A stretch of 64,000 bases of DNA from Treponema_C sp050320395 (GTDB lineage: Bacteria; Spirochaetota; Spirochaetia; Treponematales; Treponemataceae). Below the pieces are notes generated by a model. The model worked only from the letters and a program-made list of their open reading frames with translations. It was not told the DNA's origin and did not search any database. Positions 1 to 9,275 of the stretch are shown here, piece after piece; the stretch's first letter is position 1; the number at the start of each line of letters is the position of its first letter. The DNA lies in the NCBI RefSeq assembly GCF_050320395.1, contig NZ_CP144459.1:744001-808000 (forward strand). Reading direction: 5' to 3'. The position numbers were made by a program, and so were the translations under genes.

Positions 1-1890
1 ACCGTTAAAAGCTGGAGCTTCGGTGAAACGCCGGCTTCTTCGGTTGTCTGGGACGGTACCGCCTCCGACGGCCGTATAATCGACGGCTTTTACACCTACA
101 GCCTTTTTACAACCGACCTTGCCGGTAATACCGGTCGCTCTCAAACACCCGCCTTTGAGTTGAATACGGGAACTACCGAAGTTATTTTGGCTGTCGGCTC
201 GGAAGCGTTCAGTCCGAACGGCGATAAAGTTATGGATACCATAAGCTTTACTCCGCGCGTTAAAACGGCGGCCGGTATTGCCTCCTATGAATTGAAAATT
301 CTCGATTCATCGGGCAGAGCGGTTAAAACCTTCAGCGAAAAAAGAAATTTGCCCGGTTCGATAAACTGGAACGGTATCGGCGATGACGGAAAAGCCTGTG
401 CCGACGGTATGTATACGGCTTCTTTGTATACCTTATCCAAAAACGGAAGCGAAGCCGTGTTTACGACAAAGCCTTTTGAATTGGATACGGTATATCCGAG
501 TGCAGCGGTATCCGCCCCCTATACCTTGTTCAGTCCGAACGGTGACGGTCTTAAAGACAGCGTCGATGTGTCGGTCGAAACAAGCAGCGAAAAGTTGTGG
601 ACTGCCCTTATCACGGACAAGGCAAAAAATGAAGTCCGCTCGTTCAGCTGGACGGGGCAAGCGCTTGCATTTTCGTGGGACGGAAAAGACGAGGCGGGAA
701 ATACGGTTGCCGACGGTTCTTATACGCTCACTCTTTCAAGCACGGATGAGGCCGGCAACAAGGGAATCGCTTCCATAAATGATATACGGGTCGACAACCG
801 CAGTGTAAAGCTTTTTGTAACCGCCGAGCGTGACGGCTTCAGTCCGAACGGTGACGGTTTTGCGGATAATCAGCAATTCAATTTACGCACAACATTGAAT
901 GAGGGAATCGAAAAATGGTCGTTTACCGTTAAAAATGCCGATTCCGGTACCCCGGTATACCGGCGTGACGGTAAAGCCGATGAAGCGCTTCCCGCCCTTA
1001 TACAGTGGGACGGTACGGGCGTTGACGGCCGTATTGCCGAAGGTACTATGAGTGCGGTTTTGTCGGTGGATTATGCCAAGGGCGACAGTCTCAGCGCATC
1101 GACGGCCCCCTTCCTTTGCTCGGTAACGCCGCCCCGATTGACCGTGCGCACAACACCCGAATATTTCAGCCCCGATAATGACGGTGTTGACGATGACTTG
1201 TTTATCGCTTTGAAGGGAACGAGCGCGGTACCCTTTACCGGCTGGAGCTTTGAAATCAATGATCCGAATAACGGTAAAAATTTTTGGAAAACATCGGGTA
1301 AATCTTCGATAACCGAGCGCATTATTTGGGACGGCCGCGGTAACGGCGGCGAACTGGTTCAGTCGGCGGTGGATTATCCGTACAAATTTACCGTTACCGA
1401 CAGTTTGGGTATGACATCAACCGTTGAAGGCATTATTTCGGTTGACGTTCTCGTTATCCGTATGGGCGATGTGCTTAAAATGCAGGTGCCTTCGATTATA
1501 TTCCGCAGCGACAATGCCGACTTTGCAGGAAAGGATAAGGATCCCAAGCGCGGCTTGGACCAAAGGATTATAGACAACAACTACCGCGTATTAAAGCGTA
1601 TTGCCCAAATCCTTGAAAAATTCCGCGATTACAATGTAACGATTGAAGGTCATGCAAACAATATCAGCGGAACTGAAAAAGAAGAAACATCGACGGAAAA
1701 CGGAAACATTCCTCTGGTGCCGCTTTCGGAACAGCGCGCCGCAACGGTTAAAGACATTCTCGTTTCATACGGGATCGCTTCTTCGCGCTTGACTACGGTC
1801 GGCCGAGGCGGACGTATGCCTGTTGCCGCACATTCGGACAGGGATAACTGGTGGAAAAACCGCCGTGTCGAGTTTATATTGAATAAATAG
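1..1890 (+). CDS. Ig-repeat protein with C-terminal OmpA-like domain (5' partial)
   Basis: The frame is open from the first base of the window, so the gene starts upstream; about 629 codons are visible. Repeated modules open with FSPNGDG-type motifs (near nt 208, 529, 838 and a divergent FSPDNDG near 1165) and contain W-D-G strands such as WDGKDEAGN and WDGTGVDGR. This is the pattern of FlgD/CHU_C-type Ig-like domains. The last ~110 residues resemble an OmpA C-terminal domain (IEGHANN, a conserved LSEQRAATVKDIL helix, and NRRVEF near the end), which in other bacteria binds peptidoglycan. An envelope scaffold or surface protein anchored to the wall is likely. The exact role is unknown, and the N-terminus with any signal peptide is not visible. 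Confidence 0.85.
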   Translation, partial: TVKSWSFGETPASSVVWDGTASDGRIIDGFYTYSLFTTDLAGNTGRSQTPAFELNTGTTEVILAVGSEAFSPNGDKVMDTISFTPRVKTAAGIASYELKILDSSGRAVKTFSEKRNLPGSINWNGIGDDGKACADGMYTASLYTLSKNGSEAVFTTKPFELDTVYPSAAVSAPYTLFSPNGDGLKDSVDVSVETSSEKLWTALITDKAKNEVRSFSWTGQALAFSWDGKDEAGNTVADGSYTLTLSSTDEAGNKGIASINDIRVDNRSVKLFVTAERDGFSPNGDGFADNQQFNLRTTLNEGIEKWSFTVKNADSGTPVYRRDGKADEALPALIQWDGTGVDGRIAEGTMSAVLSVDYAKGDSLSASTAPFLCSVTPPRLTVRTTPEYFSPDNDGVDDDLFIALKGTSAVPFTGWSFEINDPNNGKNFWKTSGKSSITERIIWDGRGNGGELVQSAVDYPYKFTVTDSLGMTSTVEGIISVDVLVIRMGDVLKMQVPSIIFRSDNADFAGKDKDPKRGLDQRIIDNNYRVLKRIAQILEKFRDYNVTIEGHANNISGTEKEETSTENGNIPLVPLSEQRAATVKDILVSYGIASSRLTTVGRGGRMPVAAHSDRDNWWKNRRVEFILNK

Positions 1891-1919
1891 TCTTTTGCTT
1901 GAGTGCCTTTTGCTTCGAT

Positions 1920-2070
1920 TGATATAACCGCAAAGGGCATTCGCTGCGGAGGGCATAAAACCGCGAAGGGCGCAGAGGGCGTAAGAAATGGGGGGACTTT
2001 CTATACGTTTTGATTTCTTTGCGTTCTTCGTGTGCCTGCGGTGATTGATTGCTCTGCGGTTTTTTCTGCG
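1920..2070. repeat. Inverted pair of ACCGCRAAG...CGCAAAGAA-type repeat
   Basis: The intergenic stretch holds ACCGCGAAGGGCGCAGAGGG on the plus strand and, about 60 bp later, a related motif in opposite orientation (TTTCTTTGCGTTCTTCG...CTGCGGT). Related purine-biased motifs recur at 15591-15617 and 59560-59640. They resemble the CGCAAAGAACGCAAAGA family of short repeats found scattered in many bacterial genomes, whose function is unknown to me. Confidence 0.5.
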
Positions 2071-2074
2071 GGAC

Positions 2075-2800
2075 TTATCTTACGCGGATAACCGAGGCCA
2101 TGCGGCCGTCGGAAGTATATACGCGTTCGGGGTTTGTATCGTCGGCAAAGGCGCTCATCCCCTTGTAGTAGGAATAGTAATGTTCGCCCTTGGGCAGGGG
2201 AATTTCAAGACGGTAAAAGCCGGGACGCACTTCCTGCAGTTCGTAAATAAAAGAATCCCAGTTTGTAAAAGTTCCGCCGACCCGAATTTTTTGTCCGCTT
2301 TCTCCTTCATACACAAAACAAACGGTAGCTCCGTTTGTTACCGCACTGTGTGCTTCAATCGGTCTGTCTATAAAGAATTTCGATACCTGTAAGTTTAGGA
2401 CTTCCGAAAATTCGCTTTCAGGATTTGCCGGGTCTGCTGTCCACAAACCGTCTATAACCAATCGGTATTTAATAAGACGTATATCTTGGGGAATCTTCAT
2501 TATATAAAACAAAATGCCCGTATCCTTTGCTTTTTCATCTTCATCGGAATCTTGACGTATCAAACGCCTGAAAGAGTGAATGTGCCGGTAATTTTCAAAA
2601 TCGAAGACGATGCCCGTATGCCGGGCAGCACCCGAAGCGGTGAATAATATGTAATCGCCTACCAATACCGGTGCTTGAACTCTTTTTATGTTTGCAATCA
2701 GGGCATCCTGCATGGTTTGGTTATCCGCAAACATATCGTAATCAAGCGCATAAACCCGGGAAAGCGATATAACAAAAAGCATAATAAAAAAGCGTTTCAT
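2075..2800 (-). CDS. Secreted protein with glycogen-binding-like (CBM48/E-set) C-terminal domain
   Basis: 241 residues. The N-terminus (MKRFFIMLFVISLSRVYA) is a signal peptide, so the product is exported. The last ~85 residues match the E-set/CBM48 fold that precedes glycogen-active enzymes and occurs in AMPK beta subunits: VCFVYEG, VGGTFTNWD, a G-x-Y-x-L-E-I-P-L strand, and GEHYYSYY. No catalytic domain follows, so carbohydrate binding or a purely structural role is possible. Residues 20-150 are not recognised. It converges on the upstream Ig-repeat gene and diverges from the TPR gene at 3061. I see no clear ribosome binding site before its ATG. Confidence 0.7.
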   Translation of the reverse strand: MKRFFIMLFVISLSRVYALDYDMFADNQTMQDALIANIKRVQAPVLVGDYILFTASGAARHTGIVFDFENYRHIHSFRRLIRQDSDEDEKAKDTGILFYIMKIPQDIRLIKYRLVIDGLWTADPANPESEFSEVLNLQVSKFFIDRPIEAHSAVTNGATVCFVYEGESGQKIRVGGTFTNWDSFIYELQEVRPGFYRLEIPLPKGEHYYSYYKGMSAFADDTNPERVYTSDGRMASVIRVR

Positions 2801-3021
2801 TTGACTTTTTAAATATCGGTAATCGATTGGTAAAGGTTTAATAAAACAAGTTTTGTATTGCTTTATCGGGTAATAATATGGTAAAAATAAAGACAGGCGG
2901 CCTTTTCCGTACTTGCTTTAAAAAGAAAATAAAGCCCGTACAAAAAAAGCCGATGATATATATAAGCTAAAAACTGTATTATTGAGCGGGAGGAAAATCG
3001 TCGATAAGCTTCTTCCGCTAC

Positions 3022-3051
3022 TTGTTATTATTAACTGTTGTGGGGTAAAAT
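3022..3051 (+). promoter_or_regulatory. Candidate sigma-70 promoter of the collar-like TPR gene
   Basis: TTGTTA (3022-3027), an 18-bp spacer and TAAAAT (3046-3051). The hexamer ends 9 nt before the ATG at 3061, so the predicted leader is only 2-4 nt. Confidence 0.45.
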
Positions 3052-3060
3052 TAGAGAACA

Positions 3061-6000
3061 ATGCCGGGAATAGATCAGCTGAAACAATTCGATAAAGATA
3101 TTACCCCTGTAGGCGAAGAGCTTGAATTACGCAAAAAAAGCGGAACAACCCTTCCGACCTTTGCAATGCCCGAAAATGTCCCGGCTGCCGACGACTCCCT
3201 CGATTTCGAATTCGGTCTTCCCGTAAAAGAAGAACCGCAAGAACCCGGCGATGAGGCTTCCGAGGCGGGAGAACAAACGGCCGCTCCCGATGCAGCGGAA
3301 ACCGCGGTACAGGATACGCCGGCAGACAGCACTCTCCCCGATGAAACTCCCATTCCGTCTCTCGATGACCTTGACCCCGATATAGCCGCTTTTTTAAGCG
3401 GTACCAAACCCCTTGCTCCGAAAGATACTCCTGCTCCGGAAGTAAACGAAGAGACGGCAGCTGATTTTGATATGCCCTCTTCGCCTGTCGGCGAAAATGC
3501 CCTTGATTCTTTCGATTCTTCCGGCTTGGACGGCCTTTTAGCTCAAATGGAGCAAAACGAGTCGAAAGCTTCCGAAATTTCCCCGGATACGGCCGGCGGT
3601 GAAACTTTTTCCGGCTTTGATGCTTTGTCGGAATCGGACGACGGCGGCTTTGATGCGCCGGGCGAAGGAGAGGAAAAAGAAGAAGAGATTTCTCTTTCAT
3701 CGGCCCTTGACGATTTTGAAAGTTTTGACGACGCTTTTGCCGCACCTTCTCAAAGCCTTAGCGCCGATGACGGCATCCAAGCCGATTCGGCCGTAGGTGA
3801 TGATTTATCCTTTGATTTAACGCCGCCCGAGGAGTCCGATGACGGCTTTGCGTCGGGATCGGCGGATTTTCCGAATCATTCGGAAGAATTCAATTTGAAC
3901 GCCGATTTATCGGATGAGTTAAATGAAGGTTTTTCGCAAACTCCCGCTATGCTTCCGCAGGATATGCAAGATGCGGCAAAAGACTTCGATTTGGACGATG
4001 CCTTTTCTCAAGCCCTTGCAAGCGAAGAATCCGATGCCGAAGATTCATTCACTGATGATTTAGCGGATGCCGATGCTCCCGAAGACTTTCCGGATATTCC
4101 CGAATTCGATCCGGAGAGTACCAATCTTGACAGTTTTGAGATTCCCGGATTTTCCGATACGGTTACCGCTTCTACGGCTCCGGGGGCTTACGGCGCTCCC
4201 AGAAAAAAGGGTACCGAGGCCGAAGAAGATTTTGACAGAACCTATCTTAACGACAAAGAATATAAACTCTTTAGGGAAAACTTACATTCTTATCCGCTCA
4301 ACCTGCGCATCGCAATACAGCAATTAATCGTAAAAAACGAATTTACCGATGCGGCGGTGATGGAAGTAATGTTCAAGGTTATAAAAAAAGTTCCGGCACG
4401 GCAGCTGGCCGCTCATTTAGGCAAGATGCTCGATACGGTAATCAGCGTACCCTTGAACTACGAGAGGCGGACGGCAGAGCAGTACGAGCTGTATAAAAAA
4501 TCTTTGGAATATCAGCTTAAAAACCGCATTATTCCGGGTGCGATTGCCGCCGTTATTTTGGGTATTTTTATCTATATTTTATCTTATTTCGGATATACCT
4601 TTGTCTATCGTCCCTTAAAAGCCGAGTCTTTGTATAAAACCGGTTATAACCTTATTGAGCGCGACCTCTATGCTCAAGCGGAAACGAAATTTAACGAGGC
4701 GCTTACGTATAAGGTAAAAAAGCATTGGTTTTTTAAATATGCAAGGGCATACCGTGAAAAACGGCAGTACGGGCGTGCGGCCGTTATGTATGAACAGCTT
4801 ATAAAACGCTTTAAATTCGATAAAAAGGCCGGATTGGAATACGCTTCAATGGAATTTGAAGATTTGGCGAATTATAAGCGTGCGGCCGAAATCGTTCGAA
4901 GACTTATTTTGGATCATCATATAAACGATAAGGATGCAATGCTCCTTTTGGGCGATATATATCTTGAGTGGGCTTCTGTCGTTCGCGATGAGATTGAAAA
5001 AGCGGAAAAAATCGAAGAAGCCCGTTTACAGTATTCAACCCTTATAAGCCTTTACGGCGCAAGCGATATTTACTTGGGACGTATGCTGCGCTATTTTATT
5101 CGTACCGATAATTTACGTGAAGTGCTTCCTTTAAAAGGCTATTTTACATCGAGTAAAAAAGTAACGCTTCCCGCTTCCGATTTAATCGAGCTGGGCGGTT
5201 ATCTTTTGGAAAAACAATACGGTTATCTTCCGCCGGCCGATGAATATTTGCGCGGCTATATCGATAATGTAAAACGAATTTTGGAGAAGGGTATAAAGGC
5301 GGATCCTGCCATCCCCGAAGGGCACTATAACTTAAGCCGTTACTTTGTGCGAACGGGTAACTCCGAAGAAGCTAAAACCGCTTTAACCAATGCGTTGACG
5401 ATGTTCGCGGCCGCAAAAAAGCAAAGCCACGGACGTACTTTAAAGTATATAGATACCTACCGTCTTTTGGGTGAACAGTATACGGCGACAAACGAGTATT
5501 TGCTTGCCGAGCAGGAATTTTCGGCCGGTATCGCCTTATTCGAGCAAAAAAAAGAAACCATAGGCTTACAGGGAAATAAAAATGTCGGTATCTTATACAG
5601 CGATATGGCGGATATCGATTATTTTATTTCCGGTGATATTCAAAACGCGTTCCGCAACTATAAACTTGCCGTTGCAAACGGGTATGATACGCCGTCAATA
5701 CGTTACCGTATAGGCTTTGTGCAATATACCGACGGAAATTATGCCGAAGCCTTGGGCTCGTTTATTAAAACAGCATCGGAAGACCCTTTAAACCGCAACT
5801 TACTGCTTGCCTTGGGAAACGTTCTTTCAAACCGGGGAGATGAATCGGCGGCCCGCAGTTATTATGAGCGCCTTATAAATATTTTGGATGCCGACAAAAA
5901 ACGGTTCGGAGTTGTGTTTCCGCAGGTTCGTGAAGACCACTACAGTCTTGTCGATTTATATTTAAAGGCTTCCAATAATTTGGGCGTAACCCTTTCCCGC

Positions 6001-6249
6001 CTTGCCGTGCAGACGGGTAATACGGCTTTGCAGGCTCAAGCCGTATTGTATTTTTCCGAATCTGCCCGTGCATGGGACGCCCTTACGCGCAATCAAAAAA
6101 CAATGGTACGCCTTGAGGGCAGTAACCTGGCGGCACAAAATGTCAAATATATAACCTATCCGCGGCGTATGTTTGAACCGGCGATTTATGCGGCTATTCC
6201 TTCGGTTTTATACGGCGAAAGCGGCTTAAAGCAGTATGCATTGGAGTAA
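3061..6249 (+). CDS. Large acidic TPR membrane protein, candidate flagellar collar protein FlcA
   Basis: 1062 residues in three parts. Residues 1 to ~395 are very acidic and low in complexity, rich in Asp, Glu, Ser and Phe (repeated DSFDSSG- and DDFESFDD-like patches), and probably disordered. A conserved block follows at ~395-485 (YLNDKEYKLFRENLHSYPLN). A single membrane segment lies near 489-510 (AAVILGIFIYILSYFGYTF). The remainder carries many tetratricopeptide-like helices (e.g. YAQAETKFNEAL, YKRAAEIVRRLI, YAEALGSFIKTA). This layout, with a cytoplasmic acidic arm, one TM and a periplasmic TPR array, is what I know for the spirochete periplasmic-flagellar collar protein FlcA (Borrelia BB0326 family). 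That assignment rests on architecture, not alignment. The kinase-like gene follows after 2 bp. Confidence 0.6.
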   Translation: MPGIDQLKQFDKDITPVGEELELRKKSGTTLPTFAMPENVPAADDSLDFEFGLPVKEEPQEPGDEASEAGEQTAAPDAAETAVQDTPADSTLPDETPIPSLDDLDPDIAAFLSGTKPLAPKDTPAPEVNEETAADFDMPSSPVGENALDSFDSSGLDGLLAQMEQNESKASEISPDTAGGETFSGFDALSESDDGGFDAPGEGEEKEEEISLSSALDDFESFDDAFAAPSQSLSADDGIQADSAVGDDLSFDLTPPEESDDGFASGSADFPNHSEEFNLNADLSDELNEGFSQTPAMLPQDMQDAAKDFDLDDAFSQALASEESDAEDSFTDDLADADAPEDFPDIPEFDPESTNLDSFEIPGFSDTVTASTAPGAYGAPRKKGTEAEEDFDRTYLNDKEYKLFRENLHSYPLNLRIAIQQLIVKNEFTDAAVMEVMFKVIKKVPARQLAAHLGKMLDTVISVPLNYERRTAEQYELYKKSLEYQLKNRIIPGAIAAVILGIFIYILSYFGYTFVYRPLKAESLYKTGYNLIERDLYAQAETKFNEALTYKVKKHWFFKYARAYREKRQYGRAAVMYEQLIKRFKFDKKAGLEYASMEFEDLANYKRAAEIVRRLILDHHINDKDAMLLLGDIYLEWASVVRDEIEKAEKIEEARLQYSTLISLYGASDIYLGRMLRYFIRTDNLREVLPLKGYFTSSKKVTLPASDLIELGGYLLEKQYGYLPPADEYLRGYIDNVKRILEKGIKADPAIPEGHYNLSRYFVRTGNSEEAKTALTNALTMFAAAKKQSHGRTLKYIDTYRLLGEQYTATNEYLLAEQEFSAGIALFEQKKETIGLQGNKNVGILYSDMADIDYFISGDIQNAFRNYKLAVANGYDTPSIRYRIGFVQYTDGNYAEALGSFIKTASEDPLNRNLLLALGNVLSNRGDESAARSYYERLINILDADKKRFGVVFPQVREDHYSLVDLYLKASNNLGVTLSRLAVQTGNTALQAQAVLYFSESARAWDALTRNQKTMVRLEGSNLAAQNVKYITYPRRMFEPAIYAAIPSVLYGESGLKQYALE

Positions 6250-6251
6250 AC

Positions 6252-6878
6252 ATGTATGGACTGAAAGACGGTAAAGCCGATGTTATTGCCCGTAAATATA
6301 TAAACGATATACGTAAAGAGATATTCAGAAAATCGATTCATCTCTGTTCGGCCCTCATCCCTTCTTTGCTTTTATGGTCAAAGGCCGCGGTTTTGTGGAC
6401 CTTATGTGCGGTTTTGATTTTATACTGCATAGCCGAGTGGCTGCGGATAAAGGGACACTCGGTTTTTGTGGTTTCCAAAATAACGGAGACGGCGGCCCGT
6501 GCCCGTGACGGAGACCGCTTTGTGCTCGGGCCGGTAACCCTGGCGCTGGGAATATTGTGTACCGCGTTTTTTTTTGAACTTCCTGCAGCTGCTATAGGTA
6601 TTTATGCCCTTGCTTTCGGCGACGGCTTGGCAAGTCTTTCCGGCAAACTTTTCGGTATGATTATTCTTCCCTGTTCGGCCGGCAAAACCGTTATGGGAAG
6701 CCTTACCTGCTTTACCGCCATCTTTATATCGTCCTGGGCCGTAAGCGGAAACAGTTTTGCCTCCCTTATGATTGCCATAGCGGGAACCGTAATCGAATTG
6801 ATTCCTTTAAAAGATATAGATAATTTATTAATCCCCTTTATATTGGCATTCGCTGCCTCGTTTTGCTTCGGAATATAA
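6252..6878 (+). CDS. Diacylglycerol/polyprenol kinase family membrane protein
   Basis: 208 residues with about six hydrophobic segments after a basic N-terminus (EIFRKSIHL). FRK-x-x-H followed by late YALAFGDGLASLSGKLFG and AGKTVMGSL is the signature of the SEC59/DGK1/VTE5 family, which includes CTP-dependent dolichol, diacylglycerol and phytol kinases and resembles CDP-diglyceride synthases. It probably phosphorylates a lipid alcohol at the inner membrane; the substrate cannot be told. It starts 2 bp after the TPR gene with GGAG upstream of the ATG, so the two are co-transcribed. Confidence 0.8.
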   Translation: MYGLKDGKADVIARKYINDIRKEIFRKSIHLCSALIPSLLLWSKAAVLWTLCAVLILYCIAEWLRIKGHSVFVVSKITETAARARDGDRFVLGPVTLALGILCTAFFFELPAAAIGIYALAFGDGLASLSGKLFGMIILPCSAGKTVMGSLTCFTAIFISSWAVSGNSFASLMIAIAGTVIELIPLKDIDNLLIPFILAFAASFCFGI

Positions 6879-6920
6879 GGGGTGCCGGAAAGCGGCTCGG
6901 CTTTTCAAGCTCTTCCGTGA

Positions 6921-7748
6921 TTATTTCCACATATAGTAACGGTGCATATTTTTTAAAAAACGGACTGTGCCCGCAATCAAAAGGGCGGCCCCGCTTATAA
7001 GGAAGGCAAAACTTAAGCATTCCAAAAGCAGTATATAGCCGCAGCAAATAAAAAGAAAATTAAAAGAAGCTTTTTTATAGTCCGCCGATTCTTTGCTTTT
7101 TGAAGATAAAAGCAGGGCCAAAAAGGCGCAAATGCTGAAGATAATGCGGATGGTCGCAAGCAGGTCTTTTGAACCGAAATGTATGCGCATATAATCTTTT
7201 AGAACGCTTGTGTTGAGCGGAATGATGGTTGAAAAAATCAAAGCGCTGACGATGATAAGCCCCAAATATTTATCCGAGTCACGATTTTCCGAACCGGAGG
7301 CGATAACCGCCTGTATAATGATTGCAAGTAAAACTTCCATTTCGCCGAAAAAAGCCGCCTGTCCGATAAAGCGCAGAATGGTTGAATAACCCGCCGTTAA
7401 GCCGAACAGGGGAATGCACAGAGTAAAGGTTTCTCCCAAAAATCCTATCAAAAAGGCCGAAAAAAACAGCACTTCCAAACTCTGGGTTTTTTCAAAATTA
7501 AAATATATTGCAAAGCCTACGGCGGGAATAAACAGAGATAACAAAAAGCGGCTTAAAAAAACGGCCGGATAATTCGATATTATCGGTATAAACCAAAAAG
7601 AACGGACGGAAGGAATATCGAATAAAAAGTCGGCTTTTTGCGGCCCCTGTATTAAAATACGTATCAGTGCGATAACAAAAAACAGGGAACACAGAGAACT
7701 GAACACCGAAAAAAATAAAAGCAGTTTGTTTCGCGTATTTAAAGTCAT
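6921..7748 (-). CDS. Multi-spanning membrane protein of unknown function
   Basis: 275 residues from the ATG at 7748 (a longer in-frame extension to 7889 exists but crosses the promoter). About seven or eight hydrophobic segments alternate with short loops (LLLFFSVFSSLCSLFFVIAL, FLSRFLLSLFIPAVGFAIYF, LEVLFFSAFLIGFLGETFTL). I recognise no family. The start is chosen because TTTACA-N17-TATGCT ends exactly 6 nt before this ATG and no Shine-Dalgarno sequence is present, fitting a leaderless transcript. It converges with the kinase-like gene, 42 bp apart. Confidence 0.6.
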   Translation of the reverse strand: MTLNTRNKLLLFFSVFSSLCSLFFVIALIRILIQGPQKADFLFDIPSVRSFWFIPIISNYPAVFLSRFLLSLFIPAVGFAIYFNFEKTQSLEVLFFSAFLIGFLGETFTLCIPLFGLTAGYSTILRFIGQAAFFGEMEVLLAIIIQAVIASGSENRDSDKYLGLIIVSALIFSTIIPLNTSVLKDYMRIHFGSKDLLATIRIIFSICAFLALLLSSKSKESADYKKASFNFLFICCGYILLLECLSFAFLISGAALLIAGTVRFLKNMHRYYMWK

Positions 7749-7754
7749 AAGCCC

Positions 7755-7783
7755 AGCATAGCCTGATAATAAATTTATGTAAA
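7755..7783 (-). promoter_or_regulatory. Leaderless-type promoter of the 7748 gene
   Basis: Read on the minus strand: TTTACA (7783-7778), 17-bp spacer, TATGCT (7760-7755), then GGGCTT and ATG. The transcript should begin at or within a base of the ATG. Confidence 0.6.
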
Positions 7784-7882
7784 GCCGCTTATGTAAAAAA
7801 CCGATAATATAGTACGATGATGGAGTTAAAAATTCACGTGATTTTTGGCGTCCGTTATACAATTCAGTGTTGAGGGGATTAT

Positions 7883-8587
7883 ATGGCAAAACGGATTATT
7901 GCGGCGTTTTTATGTATATGTATAGGTGTATTGCTTTCGGCAGGCGATGCTGCAGCCTTTATCGACTTGGGCTTTTCAAAGGACAGCCGCGTGTATATGT
8001 TTGCCCAGCACGGAAGTATCGATAAAACGTGGAGAGGTTTTGCCGAGATTTACAGTGTCGATATTGCGAAAAACGACTATATCGATTCGGGCTGTTTTAA
8101 AATATCCGCTTCGGCACAAACGGAAGGCGTAAACGGCTCCGTTTTGTATGAGCGCCTCTTTGAAAAAAATGCTTCCTATATAAAAAATACCGCTCCCGTT
8201 CCGGCCGATTTAACGCATACCTTGTACATCAAAAACAAAAATAAAGCTTCCGTCGAAGAAATCGTATTTACCGATTTTGAAGGCTCGACAAAAGAAAATC
8301 CCGTGCTGTTTTATATAAAACTCATTCCCTGGTACGGGGGAAAATCGCCGTCTTCAAAGTCGTCGTTCTTTATCAGCGTCGAGCGCCGGGATAAAACGGG
8401 AAAGGTTTTATCCAAACAGGTTGCAGGAACCCCGGATATAAAACGAACGGGCGTTGTCGATTACACAATTGAAAAAATCGTGCGCTCTCCGGACGGTAAA
8501 AGTCTTGTATTTATTGTCGAAAAGAAAACTCAAACCGCCTCCGGCATGTCCGTGCGCTATATGGTAGAAACCCTGGTATTAAAATAA
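7883..8587 (+). CDS. DUF2259-type secreted protein
   Basis: 234 residues with a signal peptide (MAKRIIAAFLCICIGVLLSAGDAAA). The mature start (FIDLGFSKDSRVYMFAQHG...AEIYSVDIAKNDY) matches the opening I recall for the predicted secreted protein family DUF2259: FxDLGFS-x-DGRVYxFxQYG and AELYxVDVxxND. A short beta-rich tail follows (SPDGKSLVFIVEK). Function is unknown; it should sit in the periplasm or on the envelope. GAGGGG lies 4 nt before the ATG. It diverges from the 7748 gene. Confidence 0.65.
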   Translation: MAKRIIAAFLCICIGVLLSAGDAAAFIDLGFSKDSRVYMFAQHGSIDKTWRGFAEIYSVDIAKNDYIDSGCFKISASAQTEGVNGSVLYERLFEKNASYIKNTAPVPADLTHTLYIKNKNKASVEEIVFTDFEGSTKENPVLFYIKLIPWYGGKSPSSKSSFFISVERRDKTGKVLSKQVAGTPDIKRTGVVDYTIEKIVRSPDGKSLVFIVEKKTQTASGMSVRYMVETLVLK

Positions 8588-8633
8588 AAAGGGCTGCCGT
8601 AAAAGCGGTAAAACCGAACTGTATCATAATGTG

Positions 8634-8674
8634 AAAAAGACCGGCTTACAATATCCCCCTTAATCGGTCTTTTT
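8634..8674. terminator. Bidirectional terminator between convergent genes
   Basis: GAAAAAGACCG...CGGTCTTTTTC forms an 11-bp stem with A and T runs on the two sides, so it can end transcription from both directions. Its right arm lies within the last codons of the 9172 gene. Confidence 0.65.
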
Positions 8675-9172
8675 CGCCGTAATTTTTCTGAATAATTGAA
8701 ACACTTCCGCATTCCCTTCTTTTAAGGTTCTGATATAGACGGTGTCATCGTAAAAATCGATTTCCATCCATAGCGCTTCCGTGTGCAAATGTTCCGCAGC
8801 CCGCCGGTATATATTAAGTTTCTTTTTTTGTCCTTTTTTGTCCGCGGGGTTTCCCGTGTTATCTGCGGCCGCCGGTTCCGTTAGGGGCATAAAGGATTGC
8901 AAAAAAAGATAGAGCCCCGCGGGGATTGTCGACCCGCCTGCGTTTGTTTCCGTTTTGACGCCGGTTACAGGTTTTGCCGATTCCGTAAGAGCATAACCTT
9001 CAAAGCGGGGCTTGATTAAAAACCGGGAAAGCCGCGGTTCCGGTTCCCTTGGGCCGACTGCGCAGGTATAGCGGTATAAAAAATTATTTTTATCGATTGA
9101 GTCGCTTGAAGCGTCCGAAGCGTAACACAAATCCTTGTATAAGGTTAAAACCCTTACCGTGTAGTTCAACAT
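8660..9172 (-). CDS. Hypothetical protein, 170 aa
   Basis: 170 residues, no signal peptide or membrane segment. It is mixed alpha/beta with a low-complexity middle (AAADNTGNPADKKGQKKK). The C-terminal part (ALWMEIDFYDDTVYIRTLKEGNAEVFQLFRK) looks like a small beta domain. I do not recognise a family. The start is supported by TGTACA-N17-TATACT lying 7 nt before the ATG with no Shine-Dalgarno sequence, another leaderless-type start. Confidence 0.6.
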   Translation of the reverse strand: MLNYTVRVLTLYKDLCYASDASSDSIDKNNFLYRYTCAVGPREPEPRLSRFLIKPRFEGYALTESAKPVTGVKTETNAGGSTIPAGLYLFLQSFMPLTEPAAADNTGNPADKKGQKKKLNIYRRAAEHLHTEALWMEIDFYDDTVYIRTLKEGNAEVFQLFRKITAKKTD

Positions 9173-9179
9173 AAAAAAC

Positions 9180-9208
9180 AGTATAGTACCCGAAAGATGT
9201 TTTGTACA
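9180..9208 (-). promoter_or_regulatory. Leaderless-type promoter of the 9172 gene
   Basis: Minus strand: TGTACA (9208-9203), 17-bp spacer, TATACT (9185-9180), GTTTTTT, ATG. Confidence 0.55.
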
Positions 9209-9220
9209 GCCTCATTAAAA

Positions 9221-9256
9221 GAAAAAGCTGTCCGAAACCGGTGCTTTCGGACAGCC
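9221..9256 (-). terminator. Intrinsic terminator of hsp20
   Basis: On the minus strand GCTGTCCGAAA pairs with TTTCGGACAGC (11 bp) and is followed by TTTTTC. It sits 20 bp past the hsp20 stop. Confidence 0.8.
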
Positions 9257-9275
9257 TTGTGCCTTACCGTTTTTT

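Noticed and set aside
6879..6920. GCCG...CGGC-TTTT as terminator between convergent genes
   Set aside because: Only a 4-bp stem; too weak to list.
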